From Rhizophagus clarus (taxonomy: Eukaryota > Glomeromycota > Glomeromycetes > Glomerales > Glomeraceae): DNA of 64,000 nucleotides. The stretch is taken from positions 1,394,501-1,458,500 of the forward strand of contig BLAL01000044.1 in NCBI GenBank assembly GCA_015698045.1. The letters are read 5' to 3'. The first letter of the stretch is position 1. Every line of letters starts with the position of its first letter. Below, one piece after another: positions 11,321 to 21,738 of this stretch. Position numbers and translations under genes: made by a program. Below the pieces are notes generated by a model, which had not been told where the DNA came from, made no database searches, and saw only the letters and a list, made by a program, of their open reading frames with translations.

Positions 11321-12687
11321 TTATGTTATACTGTGATTTAGAAAATGCAAATCTCTACGCAAAGGTCTACTAATATAGCATGCTTCAGGATGTATTTCTG
11401 GATGAACATAATCTCTAGGCAATTGTGAAATTATTTTCCATCTTTTATCTTCGTAAATATTATATTCATCAAAAATTTTTGAAGGATTTGGACTATCACA
11501 AATTAAAGTAATCCATTCACCCATTTTTTCATTTAAATAGGATGCAGTTGGGCGTTTTTTCGGATCATTATCCCAACATCGTTGCATTAATTCTGAGTAA
11601 AAATTTGGTGTATCCTCCGGAATTTCGAGCCTTTCACCATCACAAATATCTTTTGCTAAACTAATGTCATGGGCTCTATTATACCAGGGTCTTTTTCCGG
11701 TTGCAAAGGTATTCATAACAATCCCAAATGAATATATATCAGAAGCAGCAGTATAATCTTCGCCACGTAAAACTTCCGGTGCAATATACGGCAAGACTCC
11801 GTATATTTGATTTGTTTCATGATAGTAACATGGACCATAAAGACCCACATCACTAACACGAGTATCTGTAGAGATTTTCTCATCCACAAGTAAATTTCCT
11901 CCGTGAATATTTTTATGAACCTTTCCTTCAGAATGAATCTTTTCAAGACCTTCAGCTATTCCCCATAATATATCGATTGCATCTTTCCAAGAAATAATCC
12001 CGTTAGAACGATCAAGATATTGGTACAAGTTACCGTTTTCATAATATTTCATAACAAGCATATAATTAGACGTCGGGTCCCTTGTAATTCCAAATGTTTC
12101 AGCCAATGATGCTGACTGGATACACTTATGATGTGCTTTAATCTACAATTTTGAATGAGTGAATTTTAAGATTATCTTTAGGAAAAAAAAATTATAAAAT
12201 CGTTTAATTTAATTATGGTTACCTGATCGATGTAAGAACTAGTAATATTTATTGAATTATCAAGACGTTTCAAAGCAACTTTAATTGGGCCGGTTCGAGT
12301 CCATTCTTGTAACGTTACATCCCAAACTAATCTAGGTCCTTCCATCCAATGAGCTGAATAGACACTACTAAATCCACCACTTCCAATATATTTAACCATT
12401 TCAAATGCCTCAAATGGAATCCATTCCAAATAATCACAAGTTTGTGAGGCAAGTAGTTGAGTATGACGAATTAACTCATCAATATCCTTATTTTCCGATG
12501 ACCAATAAGGAAATTTTCCCTTCATAAAATTAGTTTCGCACGTTACACACCAACCGAAAGACGTAGTAGGCCCATTACACTCCGGACAGTTTTTTACTTC
12601 TCCCGGAGTAAATTTAATTAATTCTTGATCTTCTTGATCTTCTTGATTCATTTCTTGATCTTCTTGATAAATTAAATTCTCTGGCAT
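11321..12687 (-). CDS. TKL-type protein kinase-like gene, predicted pseudokinase
   Basis: Exons 12687-12223 and 12142-11321 (80-bp intron, phase 0) give 428 residues. An acidic N-terminal tail with repeated QEDQE (residues 8-22) precedes a zinc ribbon (Cys34, 37, 47, 50) and a kinase fold. Motifs: IGSGGFSSVY (101-110, intact Gly loop), Lys140 in VALK, HKN at 231-233 replacing HRD, SDVG (252-255) at the DFG site, APE 276-278, SDIYSFG. The alpha-C Glu is replaced by Gln155 (DQIK). ATP binding may persist, but phosphotransfer is unlikely without the catalytic Asp. The start is the first ATG of the frame. A heat-shock-type element lies about 260 bp upstream. Confidence 0.9.
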
Positions 12688-12941
12688 TTTTTTTTTTAAT
12701 AGCTAGCATCGTTAATTTTTAGCTCTTTTTATAAAAAAAAAAATCAAACACTTTGAATTTATTACCTAATTGAAAAGCATTATTAGACTTACATATTTCT
12801 TTCTTCCTTGAAAATAATGAACTTACATCACGTGAATTGAAAGTAAAACCAAACCAAAAAGTTCGTGATTAAGCTGAAAAAAAGGTAAATAAAATAAAGT
12901 GGGGTTTTTTTTTGAGACAATAGAAAAAGAGATGTGATCAT

Positions 12942-12962
12942 TTCTAGAATTCTAGAAAGTTC
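12942..12962 (-). promoter_or_regulatory. Candidate heat-shock element
   Basis: TTC-TA-GAA-AG-TTC at 12950-12962 is a three-unit HSE with correct 2-base spacing. Another TTC-TA-GAA directly precedes it. It lies about 255 bp upstream of the start of the pseudokinase at 12687. HSF1 binding is inferred. Confidence 0.45.
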
Positions 12963-14120
12963 TAACTTTCAATCGTTTCCTTTTTTGGATGTTTACTGCG
13001 TCAATAAGTCAATAGAAAGACTTTAACCCTAAACTTGACTGTAATCGGAAACGGTTAAACTTTATTAATAGTATTATTTGAAAAGTAATTGTTTGTTTAT
13101 TAACGAAACAATGAAATAACCAATTTTTATTATCATCATATGAAAGATTATCAATTGAAATTCACAAATCATATCAAAATTAACCAACGAACTATGGATT
13201 CATTAGTAATGAATTGTTCTAGTGTTCATAATAATGTATCTGAAACGATCTTGCCCGTCATATTCACATTTTGATATCATCATAGGCTTCTTTAGATTGT
13301 GATAATTACCATTTTTGAATTCTTTATCTCATTTTTCTTTTATGTATGTGTTTTTCTGAATTTCTAATTTTTAAATAAAATAAAATACTATTATTTATAC
13401 CATCGAACAAAGTGAACCTTAAAGTTAGAAATCAATGATATCGATCGAAATAAATGGCTTTCATGGCTATTTTTCCAGGCCAAAGCAAACATGAAGTTGA
13501 TTTCTTAATTAATTCAAGTTTGTAAAGCAAAATGTTCTCCTAAAACGATAAACACATGTCATTATCTTTTTCAAAACAATTGACTTTACAGAATTAATCA
13601 ATTTTCGCAATCCTTGATCTATAATTCGAGTTTGAATATGTGGATCAAATTTTTTTGGATGAAAACAATAATTCTTTATATTACATCTCAAATTGAATGT
13701 TTTAAAAAAATGAAAGCATAAAGTTTGCTTTTTATATACAATTTCAAAGTAAGTTACACAATAACAAAAATTTTTATTAATAATACAGATTCAATTAATA
13801 ATACAAAATCATATTCATAATGAATTAAAAGATAATGAATCAAAACTGTATAAAGAGCCATAAATAGAAAGACAAGAAAGAGCTATTCATCATTTAATTT
13901 TCGCCGATTGGTCCGTGCGTGATAAACTGGTTTACCTGATATAATCAAAATTCATATTTCTTTACTTTAATGTTTGTTGTACATACATTTAAATAAAATT
14001 TAGCCGAAATATTAAGAAAGAAAGTGAAAAAAAGGCCTTGAAAAAAAATGAATGAGACGTTAATAGGCCAAAACATAGAGAAATCAATGATATCTTTCAA
14101 TTGAACGAATGCTTAGAACA

Positions 14121-14129
14121 TATAAAATA
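14121..14129 (+). promoter_or_regulatory. TATA-like box
   Basis: TATAAAATA lies 52 bases before the ATG of the candidate secreted-protein gene at 14182. Confidence 0.35.
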
Positions 14130-14181
14130 GTGGATTTATAAAATAGAATCAATTGCAAATGTTCAATCTCAATCTCTGAAA

Positions 14182-14466
14182 ATGAATAGAAAATTCATAG
14201 CAATTGCAATTTTAAATACCGTGCTTTGCTGTAATCAAGCACATTTAATTCCAGCTTGGATAAAATCGGGCCAGAGTGGGTAATGGTAATTGAAGTTTGC
14301 TGCGAGAATATGAATATTCATATCAACTTTCCTCTTGCTAACTTTCCCTTCCAATGATGTGCCAATCTATGCCCAATGGTATTAAAAAAGGAAATTACTC
14401 AATGAAATCTTTGATTTGAAGTTTGAAAGTATTATGCCACGACGATCAGACGATCATCTACATTGA
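14182..14466 (+). CDS. Candidate small secreted protein (57 residues, two exons)
   Basis: Exon 1 (14182-14279) starts MNRK followed by a hydrophobic core (FIAIAILNTVLCC) and a plausible signal-peptidase site after NQA, so the N-terminus looks like a secretion signal. Unspliced, it stops after 33 codons. A donor at 14280 (GTAATG) and an acceptor at 14390 join in frame to an exon 14391-14466 ending in TGA, predicting a 57-residue product. The acceptor lacks a good pyrimidine tract, so the second exon is uncertain; CTAAC at about 14338 could be a branch site. No homology recognised. Small secreted proteins of mycorrhizal fungi are often host-signalling candidates, but nothing here shows that role. 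Confidence 0.4.
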
Positions 14467-15251
14467 AGCTGCTTTCATTATTAAATTTACTAAATATGGG
14501 AAGCAGGATTCTGTCACGTGATTTTCATATGACAAATAGAAGTGAATTTCATATGCCAATTTAAAAAACTGTCCATATTACGTCAAATTTAACAGATAAT
14601 GAAATAAAAGCCGCAACAAATCATAATGACTCTGACATAATGAAGAGGTTTTGAATTATTATTTAAAATATTTGCAAAGATATAGTTTCAGTTAGATCAT
14701 TTAATAGTTTAGTTCTTCTCTTAATGCTCCTATTTCTTAATGTAATAAACTAAAATTTTATTGTATCATGAACAAAAGTAAAATCACGACCAATTATTAC
14801 AAAATAATGAAGTTCTGGCGTATACAATAATAACTTTGTAAAACATCCACGAAGGACAGCCACTCACTGATATATAAATTTAATAAAGTTTCGTATCGTA
14901 ATAATATATCACGTGAACAACAACCGGAGATTTATCAGCTGCTGAGTGGTTCAGTTAATGTTATTCACTCCAGGGGGTTGTTTTCTTGTAATGCTCAAAA
15001 TAAAATAGTTTCCTTTGTCAAATATTATCAGGCACGTAGAATCTGTCATTGTGCCACTGCGTAGCACATGACAAAAATCATGGTAGCCTTAATGATCATT
15101 ATATTATTATTTAATATGAGCAAAATGATTGGTATGGATACCGGATATATAATAATTATTGGTTAGAGTCGTTATTGCGTCAGACAAGGTAGCTTATAAA
15201 AGTTAGAATGTTAGCTCGACATCTGGCACGTGATGATCATCAATAGAAATA
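14467..15251. other. Intergenic region
   Basis: AT-rich. Includes CACGTG-type motifs near 14515 and 15228 in the upstream region of the next MATH/BTB gene. No gene seen. Confidence 0.45.
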
Positions 15252-15259
15252 TATAAATA
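15252..15259 (+). promoter_or_regulatory. TATA box of MATH/BTB gene
   Basis: TATAAATA ends 79 bases before the ATG at 15338, the same spacing as in the paralog at 23627. Confidence 0.55.
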
Positions 15260-15283
15260 TTTAGTTTTCCCGATTAATAAAAA

Positions 15284-15320
15284 TTTTTTTTTTTTTTTTT
15301 AAAAAAAAATTTTTTTTTTT
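15284..15320. repeat. T17-A9-T11 tract
   Basis: Uninterrupted T, A and T runs between the TATA box and ATG of the MATH/BTB gene. Such poly(dA:dT) is usually nucleosome-disfavouring; it is also a place where sequencing errors gather. Confidence 0.7.
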
Positions 15321-15337
15321 CCTAAGAAAAAAGAAAA

Positions 15338-16539
15338 ATGTCTCAATTAACGTATCAAGTAAATTTATCTAATTCGCTTGAAATAAAAGAAAATTATTAT
15401 AGTCCTATTTTTAGCACATATAATAATATGTTTTGGCAACTATTATTCCAACCTGAAGATGATTCTTATGGACTTTATTTAAAACCGGTTGCGAGTCCAG
15501 ATGAAGTTACTTGGAAAGGACGTTTAAAATTATCTTATAAAATATTTATAAAAGAAATTAAAAATAATCATATTACTGAACTTTGTAACAGTAATCTTGT
15601 TATACCTCCTGATACTAAGATCGGATTTGGTAAAATATTTATACATTCCATATTATGATTAACTTTTTTCTTTTTATATAACTTATTACAACATTTTTAT
15701 TTATTTATTTAGGTTTTGGATGTTCAAAAATATTTAAAAAATCGGCACTTCAAAATGGAGAATTGATAATTGGAGTTACAATTAAGAACCTTGAATATAA
15801 AGAAAATAAGCCATATTCTCCTAAATGTATTCCAAAGAATCTTATAGATGCATGGAAAGATCAATTATTTGATTATCAACCAGCTGATGTGGAATTTAAT
15901 GTACAAGATGAAAAATTCTATGCTTGTAGTTCAATACTTTCTAAAAGATCAGAATATTTTGCGAGAATTTTATCAGGACAATGGTCTGAATCAACAATTA
16001 TTCAAGGAGATAATGATGATAATGTCGATAATATTACAAATGATTCAAATAATAAAATTAAAATTTCAAAGACACTATCATTAAGGAATTGTATACCAAA
16101 AAATAATGAAAAATCTTCATATCAAATAAAACATCGTATTGAAATTTCAGAATATGATCCAATGACTTTTTCTTCCATGCTTGAATACCTTTACACAAAT
16201 CAAGTTAAATGGACAAATAAAGATAATGAATCTATTGCTATAGGATTATTTCGATTAGCGGATCAATATCTTTTATCAGATCTTCGAGAACGAGCAAGAT
16301 TCAGGATTTTAAATGAATTAAATCTTTTTAATGTATCAGAAATTATGTTTAATTTGGCTTCAAGATATGAAGATTTAAAGGAACCAGTTTTAAAATTTAT
16401 GGCTAAAAATTTTGAAGAAATTAATAATTCTCAAGAATTTAAAAATGTCTTGGCAAATTTAGTGAATTATCCAAATTATAACGTGGTTTTGTCGGAAATT
16501 TGGGCAGAATTTTTCAAAATTCAAAAAGTTAAAGATTAG
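15338..16539 (+). CDS. MATH-like/BTB domain protein, two exons
   Basis: Exons 15338-15629 and 15713-16539 (83-bp phase-1 intron) encode 372 residues. The MATH-like part is residues 1-97 (MFWQLLFQPE, GLYLKPVASPDEVTWKGR). The BTB part includes ADVEFNVQDEKFYACSS, SKRSEYFARILSGQWSES and MLEYLYTNQVKWTNKDNES, followed by a BACK-like tail (LSDLRERARFRILNELNL, YEDLKEPVLKFMAKNFEE). The Asn/Asp-rich loop between SGQWSES and the IKHRIEIS strand is specific to this copy. As with its paralogs, a Cullin-3 adaptor role is likely but inferred. The start is preceded by a long T/A/T tract (15284-15320), which probably lies in the 5' leader. Confidence 0.9.
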
Positions 16540-16784
16540 TATTCATCATTTCTTTGAGAATTAATTAGTTAAAAATTTAATACATAATGTCAAACTTTTA
16601 ATATATACTAATTGTTCATTTTATGAATAAAATTAGAGGCAGAAATTAGAAAAATAAAAGCTGATAGACAACAATACACTTGTATCCTCGTAATTATATA
16701 TATAATGTTTTACAATAATTTAAAATTTTAAATCCCTTATTGACATGAGATTTTTATTAAGTCGTATAAAAAATTCTATAAATT

Positions 16785-16945
16785 AAAAAAAATTGTCTCA
16801 ACCGACTTCACTTCAAAGTTATAGTTAATTACATCGAATGTAAACGCATTATGACAAAATTTTTATTAGGAATTCAGGACAGGAAGTCAAGACAATGGTC
16901 TATAATGTCAAATTATTGATAATATTACAAATGGAAAGATGATGA
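16785..16945 (+). pseudogene. Decayed BTB gene fragment
   Basis: Short blocks match exon 2 of MATH/BTB paralogs in order: TTCACTTCAAAGTTATAGTTAAT resembles the start of exon 2, and GACAATGGTCT ... GATAATATTACAAATG resembles 15978-16045 of the neighbouring gene. Most of the sequence between is missing and no frame remains. Confidence 0.5.
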
Positions 16946-17529
16946 AATACCAGTCAACCAGTGTCCATCTTTGAGCGATCTGTACATAATTATAATTAGT
17001 TCCTTTATCGGTTTTCACGTTAATTTTGTATTACGGTCAAACCTCTATATACCTATACCGATATTTTCTTATAACGATGCCTTTTTTGTTCTCCGTTTCA
17101 CAATTAATTAAAAAGTCCCGATATACCTATTTTTTATATTATTTCTCGAAAAAACGTATACCGATACAATTCTTCCGTCCCCTTATAATAATGTATATAT
17201 ACCGATATTACAATATATAACTTGTTTATGACTAATTTTCTTGCAATTTCTAACTAAACATAGGTTTGGCTGAATTTCGTTTAGCATAATGCAGGCAAAA
17301 TTAGATACTTATAATTTGCCAGAATTATAAAAGATCTTGACCAACATTATATGCAAAATAGTTACGATTAAAAGCTAAATACACATGCACACTACAATTG
17401 TTCTTTGAAAAATACGCATAGGTTCAATTAAAAGTATTTTGTTATCGTTTTCCTTTCCCTTTAAATTAAATTTTATGCGAGAATAATATCGATGAATTGG
17501 AATTTTTTTTTAAGAGCCTTATAAAGAAA
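16946..17529. other. Intergenic with transposon-end-like sequence
   Basis: At 17033-17220 the sequence GGTCAAACCTCTATATACC is followed by several TATACCGATA repeats and TTCTTATAACGATG. This resembles the end of a pogo/Tc1-like DNA transposon. The open frame here (17026-17220) is probably a by-product of the repeat. Otherwise nothing seen. Confidence 0.4.
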
Positions 17530-17959
17530 CTAGATAATAACAATTGCCTCTTTTTCCATTCTTTCCATCCTTGCTTTATATTGTTCATAAGTGCATTCGC
17601 AATCTTGAGGAGAACAAAATTCACAAGGTTCAATGTGCTTACCATGTTCGAACATCATTTCATCAGTTAATATACCTTCCTCAATTTCTCCTAAAATGCA
17701 AAAATGAATAAGTCAGTAAACCGCTAAACATTTTGGATAATATCACAAATAATTACGTTGAACAACTTCTTACGAAGATCTTCACAAAAAGCGACAACTA
17801 TTTCTATCCGCTCTTCCTTGGACACTATTTTTTTTTTTAAAAAAAAAAAAATAGCAAGGATTATCGTAGTCTTAAAGAATTAAACATTAATAATGTATGA
17901 TTATTACGTTTTTCAAATTCCTCGCGTGGAATATGTGGAGGAACAAGATAACTTTTCAT
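17530..17959 (-). CDS. Small Cys-rich protein, three exons (87 residues)
   Basis: Exons 17959-17908, 17824-17774 and 17690-17530 join in frame through two 83-bp GT-AG introns (donors GTAATA and GTAAGA; both phase 1). The 87-residue product has an acidic, helical middle (EFEKLSKEERIEIVVAF, EDLREIEEGILTDEMMF), then PCEFCSPQDCECTYEQY. Its CxxC-4-CxC (Cys57, 60, 65, 67) could bind zinc. A charged helix (ARMERMEKEA) follows. An in-frame TAA lies just upstream of the ATG, fixing the start. The first intron carries a T11-A13 tract. No signal peptide or known family recognised. The continuous phase and clean splice sites argue for a real gene, although no single exon is long enough to stand out. Confidence 0.65.
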
Positions 17960-18691
17960 ATTAAGAGAGTATGAATATTAAACTACTGAAAAACATCAAA
18001 ACAATAAATTAACATTTACCGTATCTCAGGATCATTAGGCTCGCTTTATTATAAAACTTGCAATTTTGAATAAGACCCTGAGTAACGGTTCTAAAATTTC
18101 ATGGCAAACAATAATTATAATACAAGTTCCTATGATTAATTCAATTAATTCAACCATAATGTTTAATCTTTATAAAAGCGAAATAAAAAGTTAAAATTGA
18201 AGTGTAAGATCAATAATTTATACGAATCAAGAGTCACACATGAAATCATTGCGGATTTATGAAATATCCCCAAAACTTGCAAGTCCCCGAACTTATCAGC
18301 CAAAAAATTTTCTTTGTGTGCCCCAAATCTTGCTTCTAACCAATTTTCCCATTATTTGACAATCATTTTTTGTTACACACTTTTTGTTTTTCGTCGCGTG
18401 CTGATATTTTTAAGAAATCGTTGCCCTTATGTTAATGATTTATTTTCATCTTGTAATTATTTTATTATAATCAGATTTTATTTTTAATTTTTAAAAGATT
18501 TTATAACTTGATCATTTTTTTTTAAAAAAAATTTAACTTTGTAATCATTCATTTGCAATGTCCTGTATATTAAATGACTTCATGGCATCATCATCAAAAA
18601 CTTATATGGATCTTTCAACTTTCCTATTTGACGTGTAATTTATATACAATTCAAAAAAATATTTTTTCATAAAAAAAAATAATAAATTACA
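17960..18691. other. Intergenic region
   Basis: AT-rich; nothing recognised. Confidence 0.4.
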
Positions 18692-18848
18692 ATGGCCATT
18701 ATTGCTTTAGAAGGTAAATATTATCATTAACGGAATACTTTTCATTTCGCGTCGTTCAATTAATTCGCCTGTTTATTATGGTTTAGGTCAACATTGCCGT
18801 ATTGAATTTATATACATAGGATTGATACGTCGCTACTGGTTTCCGTAA
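18692..18848 (+). other. Candidate tiny spliced ORF (27 residues) or gene remnant
   Basis: ATG at 18692 opens MAIIALE, then a donor at 18714 and acceptor at 18786 (73-bp intron) continue GQHCRIEFIYIGLIRRYWFP before TAA at 18846. The splice sites and composition look gene-like, but the product is very short and not recognised. It may be the start of a decayed gene, since downstream fragments (18900-19260) also look partly coding. Confidence 0.3.
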
Positions 18849-18954
18849 ATCATATTATGGAAACGGTATCCACGTATTAAACTATCAGGAAACGAATAAA
18901 CGAATCCATTACTACCTATAGAGGCGGGATCAGAGCTGTGGGTATGAGTAACAG

Positions 18955-19032
18955 TGATGGATGGCTATTGGACTAATTGGACTTATAAAGACTCTGACAA
19001 CTGGACTATTGGACTTATAAGCATAGCCATCA
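18955..19032. repeat. Short direct and inverted repeats
   Basis: GGACTAATTGGACTTATAA and GGACTATTGGACTTATAA are near-identical direct copies about 40 bases apart. They are bracketed by ATGGCTAT (18961) and ATAGCCAT (19023), which are inverted. Confidence 0.5.
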
Positions 19033-19035
19033 TTG

Positions 19036-19257
19036 ATGAGTATCGAAGGGAGTTATCCTCTTAACATTACGAATTATTCAAGGTACAAAATTAATTTTTT
19101 TTTTTTGTATAATTAAACTTCTAATTCTAGCAGAGTTTATATTTAAACATAATTATATTTTCCTAAACATATTAGATCCGAAAAAGAGGATTATAGCCTA
19201 TTAGAAAGGTTAATAAATCCGGATCCATTTGCAATTTACTCAGGATTCGCCGTGTAA
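19036..19257 (+). CDS. Candidate small protein, two exons (42 residues)
   Basis: Exons 19036-19082 and 19176-19257 (93-bp GT-AG intron) read through in frame to TAA and predict 42 residues (MSIEGSYPLNITNYS ... LLERLINPDPFAIYSGFAV). A nearer acceptor would give an early stop. Codon composition of the second exon is richer in G/C than its surroundings. No family recognised; it could be the 3' end of a decayed larger gene. Confidence 0.3.
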
Positions 19258-19730
19258 CACTACTCTAACAAATCCTCCCTAATCAATAACCTAACATTTC
19301 GTTTTATTTTTATTATTTTTTATCAATATTTCGAAATTTATACTACAAAGAAGAAACAATCAAAATTATAACGCAAAACATTCGTTATCACATTAAGTTG
19401 GTAGTACAATACCGACAATAGTAATCTTCTTCATTCGAATTCTAATTGTGGTCCGGTGCAAAAAAGTTGATAGATTTTAATATTAATTTTATTTTATTTT
19501 TAAATTTATACAAAAATTTTTATAAATAATCAACTTTTTAACTTTCAAAATCATCGTAATTACTATTGACCAATAATTTGCCATTTTTATATTGTTTCGC
19601 CTTGTCAAAATATCTTTTCAATCCAATTATAAATTTAGAGGTAATAGTTTGTCTTTAATAGCAAAAAAATTATTGCTAGAATTTTCTGAAACATTAATAC
19701 TAACTGATAATAATTGTTTTTTATGGTAAG

Positions 19731-19822
19731 GTCACATTTTTATTACATTTAGCAACTGTGCGCACAACTGTTGTTTTCCTGATGTCAAGAACTGTAGCAA
19801 CCTTCTTGCGTAATGGTAATCC
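19731..19822 (-). mobile_element. Tc1/mariner-like helix-turn-helix relic
   Basis: The reverse complement translates to RKKVATVLDIRKTTVVRTVA without interruption. This pattern (K-x-A-x-x-L-x-x-x-K-x-T-V-x-R) is typical of transposase N-terminal helix-turn-helix domains. No catalytic part was found nearby. Confidence 0.45.
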
Positions 19823-19827
19823 TAATT

Positions 19828-20000
19828 AGTTACTTTCTTTACTGTAAATGTCATCTAATGTCATCTAGCACTGCATATTATCCTTTTAAGTTAACTATGC
19901 TCCACATAAAATTCTATTTACGCGTTGAAGTTATGCGTTATATACCCGAAGTACTATTCAATTTTTAAATCATATGTTTTGTATAATATTCGGGATAGTT
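19828..20000 (-). repeat. Orphan copy of a MATH/BTB upstream region
   Basis: Alignable by eye with 21800-21970. Shared blocks include TACTTTCTTTA, CATATT-TCCTTTTAAGTT, CACATAAAAT and CAATTTTTAAATCA-TG-TTTGTATAATA. In the intact locus this lies 150-320 bp upstream of the MATH/BTB start; here no such gene follows. Confidence 0.6.
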
Positions 20001-20452
20001 GTTTGATGAATTTATTAAGACAGTTAATGATATCTTTAAATATTTTGCTTGTTCTCGGATATTACAAATGATAGAATACTTGATTTATATAAGTTATTAA
20101 GCATGGCATCATATTCAGTCATTGGTTAAATTTTTAATGTCTCTATCGTCGTCTTCTTTCAATCTGTAATATTTTTCATTATAGACCTATTCTAATAAAA
20201 ATTTTCGCAAAATATTCAACTGTAAATAAAGTAGATAAGAGTCTTTATCTTGATAATTGCCATAACTTTTATATAGATTTATGCGATAATTATAGATGAA
20301 TTGAATTACAAATATAGTGTTACTTATTACACTAATTTTATTAATAAAACGAGCAATTACGAACAATTAATACAATTAGTATATATTTTTAGAGATTATA
20401 CATTAAATTTTTTAACAAATTAATTCCCAAAAACAGAATGAACTAATGATAA

Positions 20453-21654
20453 TCAACTATTGAGCTTTTTGAGTTTTTGAAGTTTGAAATATTCTGCCCA
20501 AATTTCCGACAAAATCACGCTATAATTTGGATAATTTGTTAAATTCGCCAGAATATCTTTAAATTCTTGAGAATTATTAATTTCTTCAAAATTTTTAGCC
20601 ATAAATTTTAAAACTTGTTCCTTTAAATCTTCATATTCTGGAACTAAATCAAACATAATTTTTGATACATTTGATATTTTTAATTCGTCTAAAATCCTAA
20701 ATTTTGCTCGTTCTCGAAGATCTGTTAAAAGATATTGATCTGCCAAACGAAATAATTCTATAGTAATAGATTCATTATTTTCATTCGTCCATCTAATTTG
20801 ATTTGTATAAAGGTATTCAAGCATGGATGAAAATGTAATTGGATCATATCCTGAAATTTCAATACGATGCTTAATTTGATGTTTTGTTTCGTTATCGTTA
20901 TTTAATAGCATTGGATCATCAACTTCGCCATTATCCCCATCTTTACGATCAACATTAATATTATCATCGTCGATATCGCGGATATCATCATCTGCATGAA
21001 TTTTTGCAAAATATTTGGATCTTTTAGAAAGTATTGAACTACAAGCATAGAATTTTTCACCTTGTACATTAAATTCTACGTCAATCGATTGAAAATTAAA
21101 CAATTGATCTTTCCATGCATTTATAAGATTTTTTGGAATATGTTTATGAGTATACATTTTATTAAAGCTGCTTTCTTTATATCCAATATCTCCAATAATA
21201 ACTCCAATTATTAGTTCTTTACTTTGAAGTAATGATTTTTCAATTGCATCTGGATATCCATAGCCTAATTAAATAAAAAAAAAAACATGAATTAAATAAA
21301 TTAAAAAAAGAGCAATTGTTATATAGAAAGTTAGATATTACCACCGCCTTCAATAGCAATATCAGGAGGTATAACCAAAATTCCGTTAAAAAGTTCAACG
21401 GTTTGATTTTTATATCTAATTTCTTTTATAAACAATTTAAAAGATAATTTTGAGCGTTCCCTCCAAGTAATTTCATCTGGATCCGCAACTGGCTTCAGAA
21501 AAAGTCCACACGAGTCTTTGTTATTAACTTGAAGTAACAATTGCCAGAACATATTGTTATCTGTGCTAAAAACAGGGCTGTAATAAATTCTTTTTATTTC
21601 AAGTGATTTAGGTAAAGTTATTTGATAGGTTATGGTTGAGGCTGTTTGAGACAT
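20453..21654 (-). CDS. MATH-like/BTB domain protein, two exons
   Basis: Exons 21654-21342 and 21264-20453 (77-bp phase-1 intron) encode 374 residues. The MATH-like part (1-104) has MFWQLLLQVN and GLFLKPVADPDEITWRER. BTB motifs are IDVEFNVQGEKFYACSS, SKRSKYFAKI and MLEYLYTNQIRWTNENNES, followed by a BACK-like tail (LRERAKFRILDELKI, YEDLKEQVLKFMAKNFEE). The usual LSGxWxES after the second BTB helix is replaced by an Asp/Asn-rich insert ending DDPMLLNNDNE, shared only with the gene at 23627, so these two are closest relatives. The ATG sits next to a T13-A15 tract. TATAAATA lies 77 bases upstream on the minus strand. Confidence 0.9.
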
Positions 21655-21730
21655 TTTTTTTTTTTTAAAAAAAAAAAAAAAGAGAGAGAAAGAGATGATT
21701 AATCCGAAAAAACTATTATTTTATAAATCT

Positions 21731-21738
21731 TATTTATA
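21731..21738 (-). promoter_or_regulatory. TATA box of MATH/BTB gene
   Basis: TATAAATA on the minus strand, 77 bases from the ATG at 21654. It belongs to a longer block ATGTGCAAACATCTATAAAT, also present at 23528-23547 (ATGTGCGAACATATATAAAT). Confidence 0.55.

Larger units (their letters stand above)
12688..14181. other. Intergenic region
   Basis: Holds the upstream region of the minus-strand pseudokinase and AT-rich sequence. Short frames at 13193 and 13509-13691 have no domain or splice support. No tRNA or repeat recognised. Confidence 0.5.
19258..20452. other. Intergenic with transposase relic and ghost flank
   Basis: Contains a Tc1-like helix-turn-helix remnant (19731-19822, minus) and a sequence (19828-20000) homologous to the upstream flank of the MATH/BTB gene at 21654, but without an attached gene. 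The remainder is AT-rich. Confidence 0.5.

Noticed and set aside
17026..17220. 64-codon frame as a gene
   Set aside because: Composed of TATACCGATA repeats that look like a transposon end; Tyr/Ile-rich translation.
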